Shown piece by piece: positions 52,203 through 61,558 of a DNA stretch of 64,000 bases. The notes under the pieces are model-generated. The model did not search any database. It had not been told where the DNA came from and worked only from the letters and a program-made list of their open reading frames with translations. Numbering within the stretch: position 1 is the first letter of the stretch; each line of letters opens with the position of its first letter. The DNA is from Brumimicrobium oceani. GTDB taxonomy: Bacteria; Bacteroidota; Bacteroidia; Flavobacteriales_D; Crocinitomicaceae. The stretch spans positions 248,001 to 312,000 of the forward strand of contig NZ_QFRJ01000001.1 in assembly GCF_003143775.1 (NCBI RefSeq), read 5' to 3'. The translations under genes and the position numbers were made by a program.

Positions 52203-54467
52203 ATGAAAAATATAAATTGGTTTATCTGTTTTTTAGTCTTTTTTGCCACTGTAACTGTTAATGCCCAGATCACGCCGGGTAATAACTGTGACGATGCAAG
52301 TTGTAGTACCCAAGGTAGCTATTCTAGCCAGACTGGTTCACCAAGCATGGGAACGTTTGGCTGCTTGTTTAGTACTCCAAATGCCAACTGGATTGCCATT
52401 AACACCACAACAAGTGGAAGTATTCATTATGTACTAACGCAAACAAATTCTAACGGTGGCGGAATCGATGTTGATTTTGCTGTGTATGGACCATATACTA
52501 GCGTATCAGCGGGTTGTCCTATCACAGGTAGTACACCAACAGTGGATTGTTCTTACTCTGCAGCTTCTGTAGAAAATATTGATATTCCGAATGCTCAGGC
52601 AGGAGATGTGTACATTATTCTGATTACGAATTATAATGGGTCTGCTGGAACAATTAGCCTTACTCCTAATGCTAACAATCCTTCTACCGCAACTGTAGAT
52701 TGTAATATTAACTTTACAGGTGTCGTTACTTCTACTCCAGCTTTATGTGGACAAGCTACAGGAAGTGTTAGCGTTGTTCCTTCAGGAGGTTTTGCACCAT
52801 ATACTTACTCGTGGAACACACCAGGTAATCCAACTACTGCCTCAGTTTCAAATGTACCTCCAGGAACATACACCGTTACAATAACTTCTTCGCCAGATCC
52901 AGTTTCAGGTGCATCTTATATACCTACAACACTAACAGTAACGGTAAATGACCAAGTAACTACTGCATCAGCAACCTCAACAACAGTGTCTTGTCCAGGA
53001 GGAAGTGATGGAACAGCAAGTGCAAGCTCTACAGCTCCTGGTACGCTTTCTTACCAATGGAATGATCCAAATAACCAAACTACACAAACCGCTGTAGGAT
53101 TATCAGCAGGTACTTATGAATGCGTTGTTACTTCGAGTACAGGGTGTGTAAATACCGCTCAAGTAACAGTTGATGAAATTCCTGGTATGCAATTACAAAT
53201 AACGAATCAAGTGGATGTAACTTGTAATAGCGGTTCAGATGGAATTGCGGAAATTGCAGTGACAGACGGTTCTGTACCTTACACTTTTGATTGGACAGGT
53301 TCTAATTCTACCTCTGAATTAGCAGATGATTTAGCTTTAGGTACAACTACCGTAACGGTTACAGATAATCAAGGTTGTGTGATTACAGAAGATATTTTTA
53401 TAGACCAACCTGAAGCCTTGGAAATTGCTCAGATGTCTCAAGATACAATAATCTGTATTGGGGATTCAGTTCGACTTTTTGCTCAAGGAACAGGAGGAAG
53501 TAGTCCTTACATTTATAGTTGGTCGAGTAACAATCAAAATGTTGCAAGCGGTAATGAAATTTATGTAACACCTACAGGACCATTTACAGAATACTGTTTG
53601 ACATTAAGCGAACAATGCGGTTCGCCTGTTGATAACGCATGTGTGATTGTAGAATATCCCGCAGAGGTCAATCCAAACCTATCACCAGACATAACAGGAG
53701 CATGTTACCCTGTTGAAGTTCAGTTTGATAATACAACAAATACTTCAGAAACTGTGAACTACACGATTTGGACCTACAGTGATGGGGCAAAAGATACGGT
53801 TCCAGGTGATAACCCTGCAGTACACGAATTTGGAGAAGGTATGTTTGGGGTGGATATGGAAGTTGTTACAGCCAGAGGTTGCCGATACAAAAACTCATTT
53901 CCTAATTTAATTGAAGGGTATCCTTATCCAGAGGCTGGTTTTTATGTTAATCCAAATCCAGCTTCTATTTTTGAGCCTAAAGTAACAGCTTACAGTCAAT
54001 CTAGTAACGATATTATTTCGTATGAATGGTTTGCAGAAGGAGCAAAACCAGAATATTCCTCAATTCAAAATCCAACTTTTACTTACTCAAATGAAGTTCA
54101 GAACTATCCATTAATTCTTGTTGTAGAAAATGGGTTTGGATGTACGGACACTTTGCAGAAATTAGTTAGAATTGAAAATGAAGTATTAGTATTTTCACCA
54201 AATACATTCACACCAGATGGTGATGGCGTAAATGATACATGGAAGGTTGATATTCAAGGAATCGACGTTCAAAATTTCCAGCTTGAAATCTTTAATAGAT
54301 GGGGTGAAAAAGTATTCGAATCTTTAGACCCTGAAGGAGAGTGGAGTGGAACGTATGGTGATGGAAGAATCGTTAAAGACGGCGCCTACATTTGGACTAT
54401 TAGGGCATATGATTTTGAAAATGATAATAAATATGAATTCAAAGGAACTGTTACTGTATTGAAGTAA
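52203..54467 (+). CDS. Secreted adhesin-like protein with type B T9SS C-terminal domain
   Basis: 754 residues, signal peptide 1-22. An N-terminal region rich in cysteine and glycine (NNCDDASCSTQGSYSSQTG) is followed by SprB-like repeats at about 170-250, 255-325 and 333-400, each built on SGSDG/CPGGSDGTA turns with C-terminal PGTYTVTI-like strands. A PKD-like region follows, and the last 80 residues (SPNTFTPDGDGVNDTWKVDI to KYEFKGTVTVLK) are the gliding-motility-associated type B sorting domain (residues about 675-754). Such proteins are exported by T9SS onto the cell surface and resemble the SprB adhesin of gliding, though this one is short. A strong terminator follows. Confidence 0.9.
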   Translation: MKNINWFICFLVFFATVTVNAQITPGNNCDDASCSTQGSYSSQTGSPSMGTFGCLFSTPNANWIAINTTTSGSIHYVLTQTNSNGGGIDVDFAVYGPYTSVSAGCPITGSTPTVDCSYSAASVENIDIPNAQAGDVYIILITNYNGSAGTISLTPNANNPSTATVDCNINFTGVVTSTPALCGQATGSVSVVPSGGFAPYTYSWNTPGNPTTASVSNVPPGTYTVTITSSPDPVSGASYIPTTLTVTVNDQVTTASATSTTVSCPGGSDGTASASSTAPGTLSYQWNDPNNQTTQTAVGLSAGTYECVVTSSTGCVNTAQVTVDEIPGMQLQITNQVDVTCNSGSDGIAEIAVTDGSVPYTFDWTGSNSTSELADDLALGTTTVTVTDNQGCVITEDIFIDQPEALEIAQMSQDTIICIGDSVRLFAQGTGGSSPYIYSWSSNNQNVASGNEIYVTPTGPFTEYCLTLSEQCGSPVDNACVIVEYPAEVNPNLSPDITGACYPVEVQFDNTTNTSETVNYTIWTYSDGAKDTVPGDNPAVHEFGEGMFGVDMEVVTARGCRYKNSFPNLIEGYPYPEAGFYVNPNPASIFEPKVTAYSQSSNDIISYEWFAEGAKPEYSSIQNPTFTYSNEVQNYPLILVVENGFGCTDTLQKLVRIENEVLVFSPNTFTPDGDGVNDTWKVDIQGIDVQNFQLEIFNRWGEKVFESLDPEGEWSGTYGDGRIVKDGAYIWTIRAYDFENDNKYEFKGTVTVLK

Positions 54468-54499
54468 GCCCTTCAACGCAGCACTCAGTCAATAATTTA

Positions 54500-54528
54500 A
54501 GACCGCTAGAAATAGCGGTCTTTTTTAT
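54500..54528 (+). terminator. Terminator of the T9SS type B gene
   Basis: AAGACCGCTA and TAGCGGTCTT form a 10-bp stem with a GAAA tetraloop, followed by TTTTATTTT. It lies about 33 bases past the stop at 54467. Confidence 0.93.
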
Positions 54529-54610
54529 TTTACAATCAAGAATTATGAGTAAAATCTTAAGCGCTATTAGACAATTAAAGGCGATTTCGAGTTAATACTA
54601 AATAAGTCTT

Positions 54611-54618
54611 TATATTTG
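54611..54618 (+). promoter_or_regulatory. TAnnTTTG -7 box before the DtxR-family gene
   Basis: TATATTTG matches the -7 consensus, 21 bases before the ATG at 54640. No clear -33 TTG was found. Confidence 0.45.
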
Positions 54619-54639
54619 TATTTCATATAAAAGTGCCCA

Positions 54640-55305
54640 ATGGATTATTTAACGCAAAGCGAGGAAAACTACATCAAAGCAATTTACTATTTACAGAAAG
54701 ATGTTGAAAAACCTGTAGGAACAAATGACCTTGCGAATAGAATGGAGACAAAAGCCAGTTCAGTTACTGATATGGTGAGAAGGTTGTCTGAAAAATCGCT
54801 TATAATCTACGAGAAATATAAAGGGTGTGAATTAACAGAGCTTGGAAGGGAAGTTGCGCTAAAAACAATTAGAAAACACAGGCTTTGGGAAACATTTTTA
54901 GTAGAAAAATTGAACTTTGGATGGGAGGAAGTGCATGAAATAGCTGAACAATTGGAGCACATTCAATCTGTGGAATTAACCAATCGTTTAGATAAATTTT
55001 TAAACTTTCCCAAGTTTGATCCACATGGAGATCCAATTCCTGATCGTAATGGAATAATTGCACAAAGAGAGGAAACATATAAGTTGATAGATTTAGAGCT
55101 GGATATTCCTGCAGTTGTAATTGGGGTTGCAGATAACTCAGCTTCTTTTCTAAAGTATTTGGATAAACACGGTATTCAGTTAGGCGTGGCAGTTCAGGTG
55201 AAAGACCGTTTTGAATTTGATAATTCTACAGAGATTTTATTAAATGGTAAAGACCTAAATCTTTCTGCAGAGGCTTCCTCAAAAATAACAGTACAAGTGA
55301 AATAA
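54640..55305 (+). CDS. DtxR/MntR-family metal-dependent repressor with FeoA-like tail
   Basis: 221 residues. An N-terminal winged helix (ENYIKAIYYLQKDVEKPVGTNDLANRM, residues 9-35 here only by ends) with recognition helix SSVTDMVRRLSEK, a metal-binding and dimerisation domain about 70-140 with KHRLWETFL and HEIAEQLEH supplying His and Glu ligands, and a FeoA/SH3-like domain about 160-221. This is the long DtxR form. Fe(II) or Mn(II) sensing is the family role, and which metal cannot be read. No transport gene is adjacent; the thioredoxin-like gene follows after 46 bases. Confidence 0.9.
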   Translation: MDYLTQSEENYIKAIYYLQKDVEKPVGTNDLANRMETKASSVTDMVRRLSEKSLIIYEKYKGCELTELGREVALKTIRKHRLWETFLVEKLNFGWEEVHEIAEQLEHIQSVELTNRLDKFLNFPKFDPHGDPIPDRNGIIAQREETYKLIDLELDIPAVVIGVADNSASFLKYLDKHGIQLGVAVQVKDRFEFDNSTEILLNGKDLNLSAEASSKITVQVK

Positions 55306-55351
55306 ATTGAGCTAATTCATTTGAAAATTATTACCGAACATTAAAGAGAAC

Positions 55352-55792
55352 ATGGATTTATCAAAAACAATTTTGACCGACTTAAAAGAGCAGGAGCATA
55401 CTTTACCTTCTCTGCTGCAAAAGAATAAATTAAATCTTATTTTATTTTACAATACCAATTGTTTGGGTTGTACTGGTAGGGCCATTCCTTTAGCTTATAA
55501 ACTAGATCAGGAATATTCATTTTTATCCTTAATCGTTATTCATTCAAATTTTAGAAAAGAGCTCTTCACTAAAGACGAAGTTTTATCCGTCTTTACCGGT
55601 CAAGAAAGCCCAATACCGATTTACAGAGAACTGCGACATGAACTGTATGATACTTTTAATTGTGAAGGAACTCCACATTGGGTTTTAATGAATGATAAGG
55701 AAGAAATACTGCATTCATTCTTTGGTTCTCAGGAGGGGGCGCAAATAAAGTTACAATACGCCATTGATGAATTTGAAGCAGAGTTTTCATAA
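55352..55792 (+). CDS. Thioredoxin-like protein with a CLGC active site
   Basis: 146 residues, cytosolic by the lack of a signal peptide. Thioredoxin fold with NTNCLGCTGRAIPLAY, Cys37-x-x-Cys40, after a short N-terminal helix and the LNLILFYN strand; GTPHWVLMNDKEEIL in the second half carries the cis-proline. The CLGC dipeptide is unusual (CGPC and CPHC are commoner), so its redox potential and partners may be atypical. It follows a DtxR-family regulator by 46 bases and could be controlled with it. Confidence 0.8.
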   Translation: MDLSKTILTDLKEQEHTLPSLLQKNKLNLILFYNTNCLGCTGRAIPLAYKLDQEYSFLSLIVIHSNFRKELFTKDEVLSVFTGQESPIPIYRELRHELYDTFNCEGTPHWVLMNDKEEILHSFFGSQEGAQIKLQYAIDEFEAEFS

Positions 55793-55846
55793 TTCTTCTG
55801 TTTACAACTTTTAACATTGCGTAAAAAAAAGAATTGTTTTTAATTC

Positions 55847-55854
55847 TAAATTTG
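55847..55854 (+). promoter_or_regulatory. TAnnTTTG -7 box before the M23-LysM gene
   Basis: TAAATTTG matches the -7 consensus, 24 bases before the ATG at 55879. Confidence 0.4.
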
Positions 55855-55878
55855 CCTCACTAATTTCAGTCAAGTAAT

Positions 55879-56862
55879 ATGATTGAGTATTCAAACGCAT
55901 TAATGAGGTACCTAGTAATATTAAGTGTTTTTTTTACATTCGTAAATACCTTAACTGCTCAGTCAGTGAAAGACACTATTGATTCTCCAAACGGAAAAAT
56001 TTTAATTTATGAAAATCACACATGGGAATACCTAGACGATTTAGAATTTGATGGGGTATTAAATGATTTTATCCACAATTATTTTTCAAATGATTCTCTT
56101 TTAAATTATCAATGGCCTTGGGATAGTGAATTATGCTACTCTTCTAATAAATCAAACGATTTATCCCTAATGAAAGACACATTGTGGTTGTGTGTAACAG
56201 ATTCTATTTATTCAGATTTTGTAATGCCTTTTGATGGAAAAGTTACCTCAAGATATGGTTATCGACGAGGTCGTTACCACAATGGAATTGACATAGATCT
56301 TTCCACAGGTGATTCAGTAGTTGCTGCTTTCGATGGAAAAGTCAGGTATGCCAAAATGAATAAATCTGGATTCGGAAATCTTGTTATTATTAGACACTTT
56401 AATGGTTTGGAAACTTTTTATGCTCATTTATCGGAAATGAGTGTAGTACCTAATCAATTTGTGAAAGCAGGCGATTTAATAGGACTGGGAGGAAACACAG
56501 GGAATTCCTATGGTTCTCACCTTCACTTTGAAGTTCGATTTTATGACGCCCCTATGAATCCCGAAGAGATTATTGATTTCAAAAATAAAAAAGTAAGAGA
56601 CGAAAACCTCTTTGTTCACAATGGATTATTTAGACCCGGAGCATCACCAAGTTATATCAATCACAATTTATCGGCCTCTGCCGGACATACAATGGCGGCG
56701 TCATCGGCGAGGGTTGCTGAACCCTATTACCGTATAAAAAGTGGAGATACTTTGGGGCATATTGCTAGACGCAATAAAACAACCATTAGTCAACTGTGTA
56801 GGTTAAATAACATTAGGCCAACAACAACCCTTAAAATTGGCAGAAGATTACGTGTAAGGTGA
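55879..56862 (+). CDS. M23 peptidase with C-terminal LysM domain
   Basis: 327 residues. Signal peptide 1-28 (LVILSVFFTFVNTLTAQ); a central M23 (LytM) zinc peptidase at about 120-230 with GRYHNGIDIDL and GSHLHFEVRF supplying the HxxxD and HxH ligands; and a LysM peptidoglycan-binding domain at about 280-325 (YYRIKSGDTLGHIARRNKT, LKIGRRLRV). It would cut peptide cross-links in the wall during growth or division. Placed by itself before the patatin. Whether it is activated by another protein, as many M23 enzymes are, cannot be seen. Confidence 0.9.
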   Translation: MIEYSNALMRYLVILSVFFTFVNTLTAQSVKDTIDSPNGKILIYENHTWEYLDDLEFDGVLNDFIHNYFSNDSLLNYQWPWDSELCYSSNKSNDLSLMKDTLWLCVTDSIYSDFVMPFDGKVTSRYGYRRGRYHNGIDIDLSTGDSVVAAFDGKVRYAKMNKSGFGNLVIIRHFNGLETFYAHLSEMSVVPNQFVKAGDLIGLGGNTGNSYGSHLHFEVRFYDAPMNPEEIIDFKNKKVRDENLFVHNGLFRPGASPSYINHNLSASAGHTMAASSARVAEPYYRIKSGDTLGHIARRNKTTISQLCRLNNIRPTTTLKIGRRLRVR

Positions 56863-56920
56863 TAAAACCTAAAACTAGGAATTTTTAGGAATACGATGAT
56901 CTTTTGTTTATCTTACTAAA

Positions 56921-57805
56921 ATGCAAATGAAAAAGAGAAAACTAAAAGTCATTATTTCTATTGATGGAGGAGGTATTAGGGGTGTATTACCGCTAATGGT
57001 TCTGAATCATATCGATGCTCTAATTAAGCAAAATAATCTTGGAGAAAATCTTTGTAGTAATATTGATTTAATCGCTGGAACGTCTACAGGCGCAATTATT
57101 TCAGCAGGTTTAATCGTTAAGGAAAATAATAAAAATCTATACTCAGTTGATGATTTGTTAGCACTATATACATTAAGAGGTCCACAATTATTCAATTTAT
57201 CCAATCCGTCTAGTGAAAAATCGGAAGGCTTAAGACTAGTTCTTAAAAGACGATTTAAAGATATTTTACTTTCTGATTTAGATATCAATTATGCATTTGT
57301 GAGTTATGATAAAAACACAAATCTTCCCTTTGTGTTTGGTCGAGACAATGGATTGTTTTCTTCAGTTTCACTGAGTACAGCACTTGCTGCATGTAGTGCA
57401 GTTCCAGGGTATTTTCCTCCAGTAAAAATCAAAGAATTTGAGTTGATTGATGGAATTATGGCTGCCAAAAATCCAGCCCAAATCGCATTTGAACATGCCA
57501 AGACTTATTTTCCAAATGAGACCTACTTGTTGCTGAGTTTTGGTACGGGACAATTAAAAGGGGATATGTATGACGAGATGGAAAGAGCTGTTGATGCTGT
57601 TGATAGCTCTTTGAAATCTGTAGCGGAGAATAATAATCACCTTATTTATTACAGATTTCAGCCAGAAATTTTAACGGCAAAGCCACAAATGGATAACGCC
57701 ACTCCAAAAAATATACAGGCTTTGGTAGCGGATGGAGAAACTTTTATTGCAAAAAACAAAGCACTTTTTAATTCCTTAATTGAGGACTGGAAAGAAAATC
57801 AATAA
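56921..57805 (+). CDS. Patatin-like phospholipase
   Basis: 294 residues, cytosolic or peripheral. Ser-Asp dyad lipase: oxyanion GGGIRG in SIDGGGIRGVLPL, nucleophile Ser55 in GTSTGAIISAG, and Asp177 in FELIDGIMAAKNP. The third motif reads DGI where most patatins have DG(G/A). No cyclic-nucleotide synthase, ubiquitin-like or effector partners are nearby, so a CBASS effector role is not supported. Lipid acyl hydrolase activity is the family expectation. It converges with the RlmD-like gene across a shared terminator. Confidence 0.88.
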   Translation: MQMKKRKLKVIISIDGGGIRGVLPLMVLNHIDALIKQNNLGENLCSNIDLIAGTSTGAIISAGLIVKENNKNLYSVDDLLALYTLRGPQLFNLSNPSSEKSEGLRLVLKRRFKDILLSDLDINYAFVSYDKNTNLPFVFGRDNGLFSSVSLSTALAACSAVPGYFPPVKIKEFELIDGIMAAKNPAQIAFEHAKTYFPNETYLLLSFGTGQLKGDMYDEMERAVDAVDSSLKSVAENNNHLIYYRFQPEILTAKPQMDNATPKNIQALVADGETFIAKNKALFNSLIEDWKENQ

Positions 57806-57816
57806 TTTTAAACAAG

Positions 57817-57847
57817 AAAAAAGCCACTCTTTTCGGAGTAGCTTTTA
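57817..57847. terminator. Terminator shared by patatin and RlmD-like genes
   Basis: AAAAGCCACTC and GAGTAGCTTTT pair at 10 of 11 positions around TTTTCG, with A and T runs at both ends. It lies between convergent stops at 57805 and 57874. Confidence 0.85.
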
Positions 57848-57873
57848 TCAAAAATATTCTTCTCATCTGAGTT

Positions 57874-59304
57874 TTATTTTTCAAACAATCCAATCGCTTC
57901 AATATGGCTTGTGTGTGGAAATTGATCCACTAGACTAATCTTTTTCGTTGTATAGCCATGTTCTTCAAGTGTTTTAATATCTCGTGCTTGGGTTGAAGGA
58001 TTACAAGAGATGTAAACAATTCTTTGGGCTCCCAATTGAATTACTTTCAATAGTGTTTTTGGTGCAATTCCAGCTCTAGGAGGGTCTAAAACAATTGTAT
58101 CTATTTTACCCTCGTAATGTGGATATGCTTTGAGAAACTTCCCTACATCCGCAGCAAAAAATTCTACACCAGTGATGTTATTTCTTTTTGCATTTCTTTT
58201 TGCATCTGCAATTGCTTCTGCTACTATATCTACACCAATAATTTTAGTGTCGTCTGTTCTTTGTGTTAGCAATTGACCAATAGTTCCAGTACCACAAAAT
58301 AAGTCCATAACGACCTTTCCTTTTAGCGATCGATCACCTTCAAAAACATAATCTAAGGCTTTATTGTAGAGTCGTTCGGCGCTCTTTGGATTTGTTTGGA
58401 AGAAACTCTCCATACTTATTTCAAAAAATAATCCATTAAGTTCTTCGATCACATGGTCTTTACCAAATGCTAAAATACAATCACCGTTTTCAATTTTTGC
58501 ACGATCTGCAACATTATCGTTAATGGTGTGCTGGAAGCCTGCGATTCTATCTCCCATTTTATCCTTTAGGAAATTGGCTACCGCCTCTAAATCGAAATCT
58601 TCAATTCCTTCAGAAGAAGTAACAAGATTAATCAGCAGTTTATCTTCGTAAAAAGATTTTCGCACAACGATGTGTCGGAAAAAACCATCTTTTCTTGGAG
58701 GATGCCAAGCAGGTAGTCCTGTTTCGAATAAAAAGCTTCTAAATTCTTTTAAAAAGTTTTCCCATTGTGCATCAAATAATCCAGAAGCTTTGTTTAGGCT
58801 TTCCACTTTCCACCATGTTCCGCGGTGCTTAAATCCTAATGCAAATGCATCATCAATTTCCTCATCGCTATCTATATCATGTTCAATTCTAGAGAATGAA
58901 TACTCCATTTTATTTCTATAATGGTAGTGCTCGGGAGAGGGGATAAATTCATCAAAGAGTTCCTCTATATTCTGAAGATTTCCTAAACGACGGTATACCT
59001 CTAAGGTTACCTTCTTCTTTTGTTCTTCCTGAATAATTGGAGGTACGTGAATGTAAGGACCTCCGCTAATTTCTTGATATTCAGAAGGTATTTCTTGCGG
59101 AGATCTTTCCAGTACTTTTAACAAGCTACACTCTGCATGTTTCTTTCTTTTCTTTACGATTCTAGCCAATACTTTTTGACCAGGAAACGCATTTTGTACA
59201 AAAAGAACAAAGGCTCCGTTTTCGTCATGAATACGAGCAATACCTTTTCCACCAAATGCCATGTCTTCAATAACAAGCTCTATTGTTTCTCCACGTTTAA
59301 TCAA
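57874..59304 (-). CDS. RlmD/TrmA-family 23S rRNA uracil-C5 methyltransferase without Fe-S cysteines
   Basis: SAM-dependent enzyme methylating C5 of a ribosomal uracil (U1939 for RlmD). 476 residues. N-terminal TRAM domain 1-60 (ELVIEDMAFGGKGIARIHDENG); a central part; and a Rossmann methyltransferase with VMDLFCGTGTIGQLL, LDPPRAGIAPKTLL and YISCNPSTQARD, which holds the catalytic Cys. RlmD normally has a [4Fe-4S] cluster with a CxxxxxCGGC motif here; this protein reads EISGGPYIHVPPIIQ, so those cysteines are absent. The start is a TTG at 59304, as no ATG is near. RlmD, RlmC and RlmCD activities cannot be told apart from sequence. Confidence 0.88.
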   Translation of the reverse strand: MIKRGETIELVIEDMAFGGKGIARIHDENGAFVLFVQNAFPGQKVLARIVKKRKKHAECSLLKVLERSPQEIPSEYQEISGGPYIHVPPIIQEEQKKKVTLEVYRRLGNLQNIEELFDEFIPSPEHYHYRNKMEYSFSRIEHDIDSDEEIDDAFALGFKHRGTWWKVESLNKASGLFDAQWENFLKEFRSFLFETGLPAWHPPRKDGFFRHIVVRKSFYEDKLLINLVTSSEGIEDFDLEAVANFLKDKMGDRIAGFQHTINDNVADRAKIENGDCILAFGKDHVIEELNGLFFEISMESFFQTNPKSAERLYNKALDYVFEGDRSLKGKVVMDLFCGTGTIGQLLTQRTDDTKIIGVDIVAEAIADAKRNAKRNNITGVEFFAADVGKFLKAYPHYEGKIDTIVLDPPRAGIAPKTLLKVIQLGAQRIVYISCNPSTQARDIKTLEEHGYTTKKISLVDQFPHTSHIEAIGLFEK

Positions 59305-59349
59305 TGAGAATAAATTTTATATGTAAATATCTAAAGGGATTAAGAGGGA

Positions 59350-60126
59350 CTACATCAATCCTCTAATAATTCCTTTTTCACTATTTTTTACAAAGTCTAC
59401 AACGAGTTTTTTTAGCTCGTGGTCTGCAATTTCAGTTTCAAGGCATTGAAGGCCGTTGGTGATATTATTGTTCTGTACGAATAGAATTCGGTAAATATCT
59501 TCAATCACCTTAATTTCACTGTCAGAAAAATTCCTTCGGCGTAATCCTACAGCATTAATACCAGCGTAGCTCAATGGTTCGCGGGCTGCGCGTACAAATG
59601 GCGGTACATTTTTACGGATTAAACTAGCTCCTGCAATGAAGGAGTGAGCTCCAATATGAACAAATTGCTGGGCTGCGGCCTTACCTTCAATAATCGCATA
59701 GTCATCTATGGTGACATGACCTGATAAGCCCACATAATTTGCTAAAATTACGTTGTTACCTAAAGTACAATCATGAGCCACATGAACATAACCCATCAAA
59801 AGACAATTGTCACCAACAGAAGTTTTCATTTTATCTGTTGTTCCTCTGTGAATGGTAACACACTCTCGAATCACTGTATTATTTCCTATTTCTACAGTAG
59901 TATATTCCCCTCCAAATTTTAAATCTTGGGGAACAGCGCCAATTACGGCGCCTGGATATATTCTACAGTTATTTCCAATTCGAGTACCAGGATAAATGGT
60001 AACATTTGGTCCGATATGACAACCGTCTCCGATTGTTACATCTTCGTATATAGAGGTAAAAGCCTCAACTGTAACATCGGTTCCGATTTTAGCTTCAGAG
60101 GATACAGACGATAGATTACTGATCAT
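59350..60126 (-). CDS. lpxA: UDP-N-acetylglucosamine O-acyltransferase
   Basis: First step of lipid A: adds the 3-O-acyl chain to UDP-GlcNAc from acyl-ACP. 258 residues, a left-handed beta-helix trimer of hexapeptide repeats (VTVEAFTSIYEDVTIGDGCHIG, VTIYPGTRIGNNCRIYPGA), with the catalytic His in MGYVHVAHDCTLGNN and the C-terminal helical domain EIKVIEDIYRILF. Its start lies 11 bases inside the end of lpxC-fabZ, so translation is coupled. Last gene of the lpx operon. Confidence 0.97.
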   Translation of the reverse strand: MISNLSSVSSEAKIGTDVTVEAFTSIYEDVTIGDGCHIGPNVTIYPGTRIGNNCRIYPGAVIGAVPQDLKFGGEYTTVEIGNNTVIRECVTIHRGTTDKMKTSVGDNCLLMGYVHVAHDCTLGNNVILANYVGLSGHVTIDDYAIIEGKAAAQQFVHIGAHSFIAGASLIRKNVPPFVRAAREPLSYAGINAVGLRRRNFSDSEIKVIEDIYRILFVQNNNITNGLQCLETEIADHELKKLVVDFVKNSEKGIIRGLM

Positions 60127-61528
60127 TTTCTACTTTATCTTTAATTACTTGAGCCAACATTTCGGCTTCAACCGCTAATTTTCCGTTAATATAACCTTTT
60201 CCGCCCATATTAACTAAACCACGACGCATAGGAGATAATAATTTTAATTCAAAAACAATTGTATCACCGGGAATAACTTTCTGCTTGAATTTTACATTAT
60301 CTATTTTCATAAAGTAAGTAGAGTAGAGGTGTGGCTCGTCTACTTTACTGAGTGCAAAAATTCCTCCGCATTGTGCCATGGCTTCTACTTGCAGAACACC
60401 TGGGAAAATTGGATTTCCTGGAAAGTGACCTGTAAATTGAGGCTCGTTCATTGTAATGTTCTTTACTCCAACGATAGTATCTTCTGTAATTTCCATTACC
60501 TTATCCACCAATAAGAATGGGTAACGGTGTGGAAGCATTTTCTCTATGTCATTAATATCGTAAAGTGGGTCTTTTTCTAGATCAAATTTACGAGGAGCAT
60601 TTTTCTGCTTTTTGATTTGTTCTTTCAGAACTTTTGCAAAACGTGTGTTTCCAGAGTGACCTGGTCTAGCGGCTAAAATATGCGCTTTAATGGGTTTACC
60701 TACCAAAGCTAAATCACCCACAATGTCTAATAACTTATGACGTGCGGGTTCATTTTGAAATTTCATTTGGTAGTTATTCAAGGTTCCAATTCCTTTGTAC
60801 TTTACCTCTAATCCTTCTTTTCCAAGTAATTTGGCTAGCCTATCTAACTCTTCTTGACTAACGTCTTCACGTTCTACCAAAATGATTGCATTATCAATGT
60901 CTCCACCTTTAATCAAGCCGTTTTTAGCTAAAAACTCCAGTTCTTTAAGAAAAACAAAAGTTTTACAGGTAGAAATCTGCTCTTTAAACTCTTCTATTTT
61001 ATAAATTGTGGCATGCTGAGTACCTAAAACAGGAGAGTTGTAATCAACCATTACAGTTAGCCTGTAAACACTATCGGGTACAGCTAAAAATTCGATTCCT
61101 TTATCCACATCCTCCCATGGAATAACTTCATCTAATTCCAAATATTCTCTCACTGCCTTTTGTTCTTCATAACCAACAGATTCGATGGCTTGAACAAAAG
61201 GATATGAACTACCATCCATAATTGGAATTTCTGGACCGGAAATCTTAATCAAAGCATTATCTACTTGCATTCCATAAAGTGCTGCCAAAACATGCTCGGT
61301 TGTGTATACTTTGGCTCCGTTTTTTTCTAAGGTAGTTCCTCTTTCAGTAGAAACAACTAAATCTGCATCAGCCTCAATAATTGGTTCTCCTTCAATATCT
61401 GTTCGTTGAAATTTGTATCCGTGATTATCTGGTGCGGGGCACAATTCAATAGTTACTTTTTCACCGGTGTGTAGTCCTACTCCGATAAGCTTTATAGCGC
61501 TTTTTAATGTTCTTTGATTTTCAATCAT
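60116..61528 (-). CDS. lpxC/fabZ: Fused UDP-3-O-acyl-GlcNAc deacetylase and 3-hydroxyacyl-ACP dehydratase
   Basis: 470 residues: LpxC (1-300) followed by FabZ (about 325-470). LpxC, the committed zinc deacetylase of lipid A, shows IGVGLHTGEKV, His79 in TTEHVLAAL, HKxxD in PARHKLLDIVGDLA (His264, Asp268) and catalytic His291 in PGHSGNTRF. FabZ, the 3-hydroxyacyl-ACP dehydratase of fatty-acid synthesis, shows LPHRYPFLLVDKV, GHFPGNPIFPGVLQVEAMAQ with His368 and Glu382. The fusion is a known Bacteroidota arrangement. The linker about 300-325 is short and basic. Placed between lpxD and lpxA. Confidence 0.97.
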   Translation of the reverse strand: MIENQRTLKSAIKLIGVGLHTGEKVTIELCPAPDNHGYKFQRTDIEGEPIIEADADLVVSTERGTTLEKNGAKVYTTEHVLAALYGMQVDNALIKISGPEIPIMDGSSYPFVQAIESVGYEEQKAVREYLELDEVIPWEDVDKGIEFLAVPDSVYRLTVMVDYNSPVLGTQHATIYKIEEFKEQISTCKTFVFLKELEFLAKNGLIKGGDIDNAIILVEREDVSQEELDRLAKLLGKEGLEVKYKGIGTLNNYQMKFQNEPARHKLLDIVGDLALVGKPIKAHILAARPGHSGNTRFAKVLKEQIKKQKNAPRKFDLEKDPLYDINDIEKMLPHRYPFLLVDKVMEITEDTIVGVKNITMNEPQFTGHFPGNPIFPGVLQVEAMAQCGGIFALSKVDEPHLYSTYFMKIDNVKFKQKVIPGDTIVFELKLLSPMRRGLVNMGGKGYINGKLAVEAEMLAQVIKDKVENDQ

Positions 61529-61558
61529 AGCCTAATTAATAACCGATTTCGGTAGATT

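Noticed and set aside
56921-57805. CBASS effector (CapV-like patatin)
   Set aside because: No cyclic-nucleotide synthase or accessory gene is adjacent; the neighbours are an M23 peptidase and an rRNA methyltransferase.
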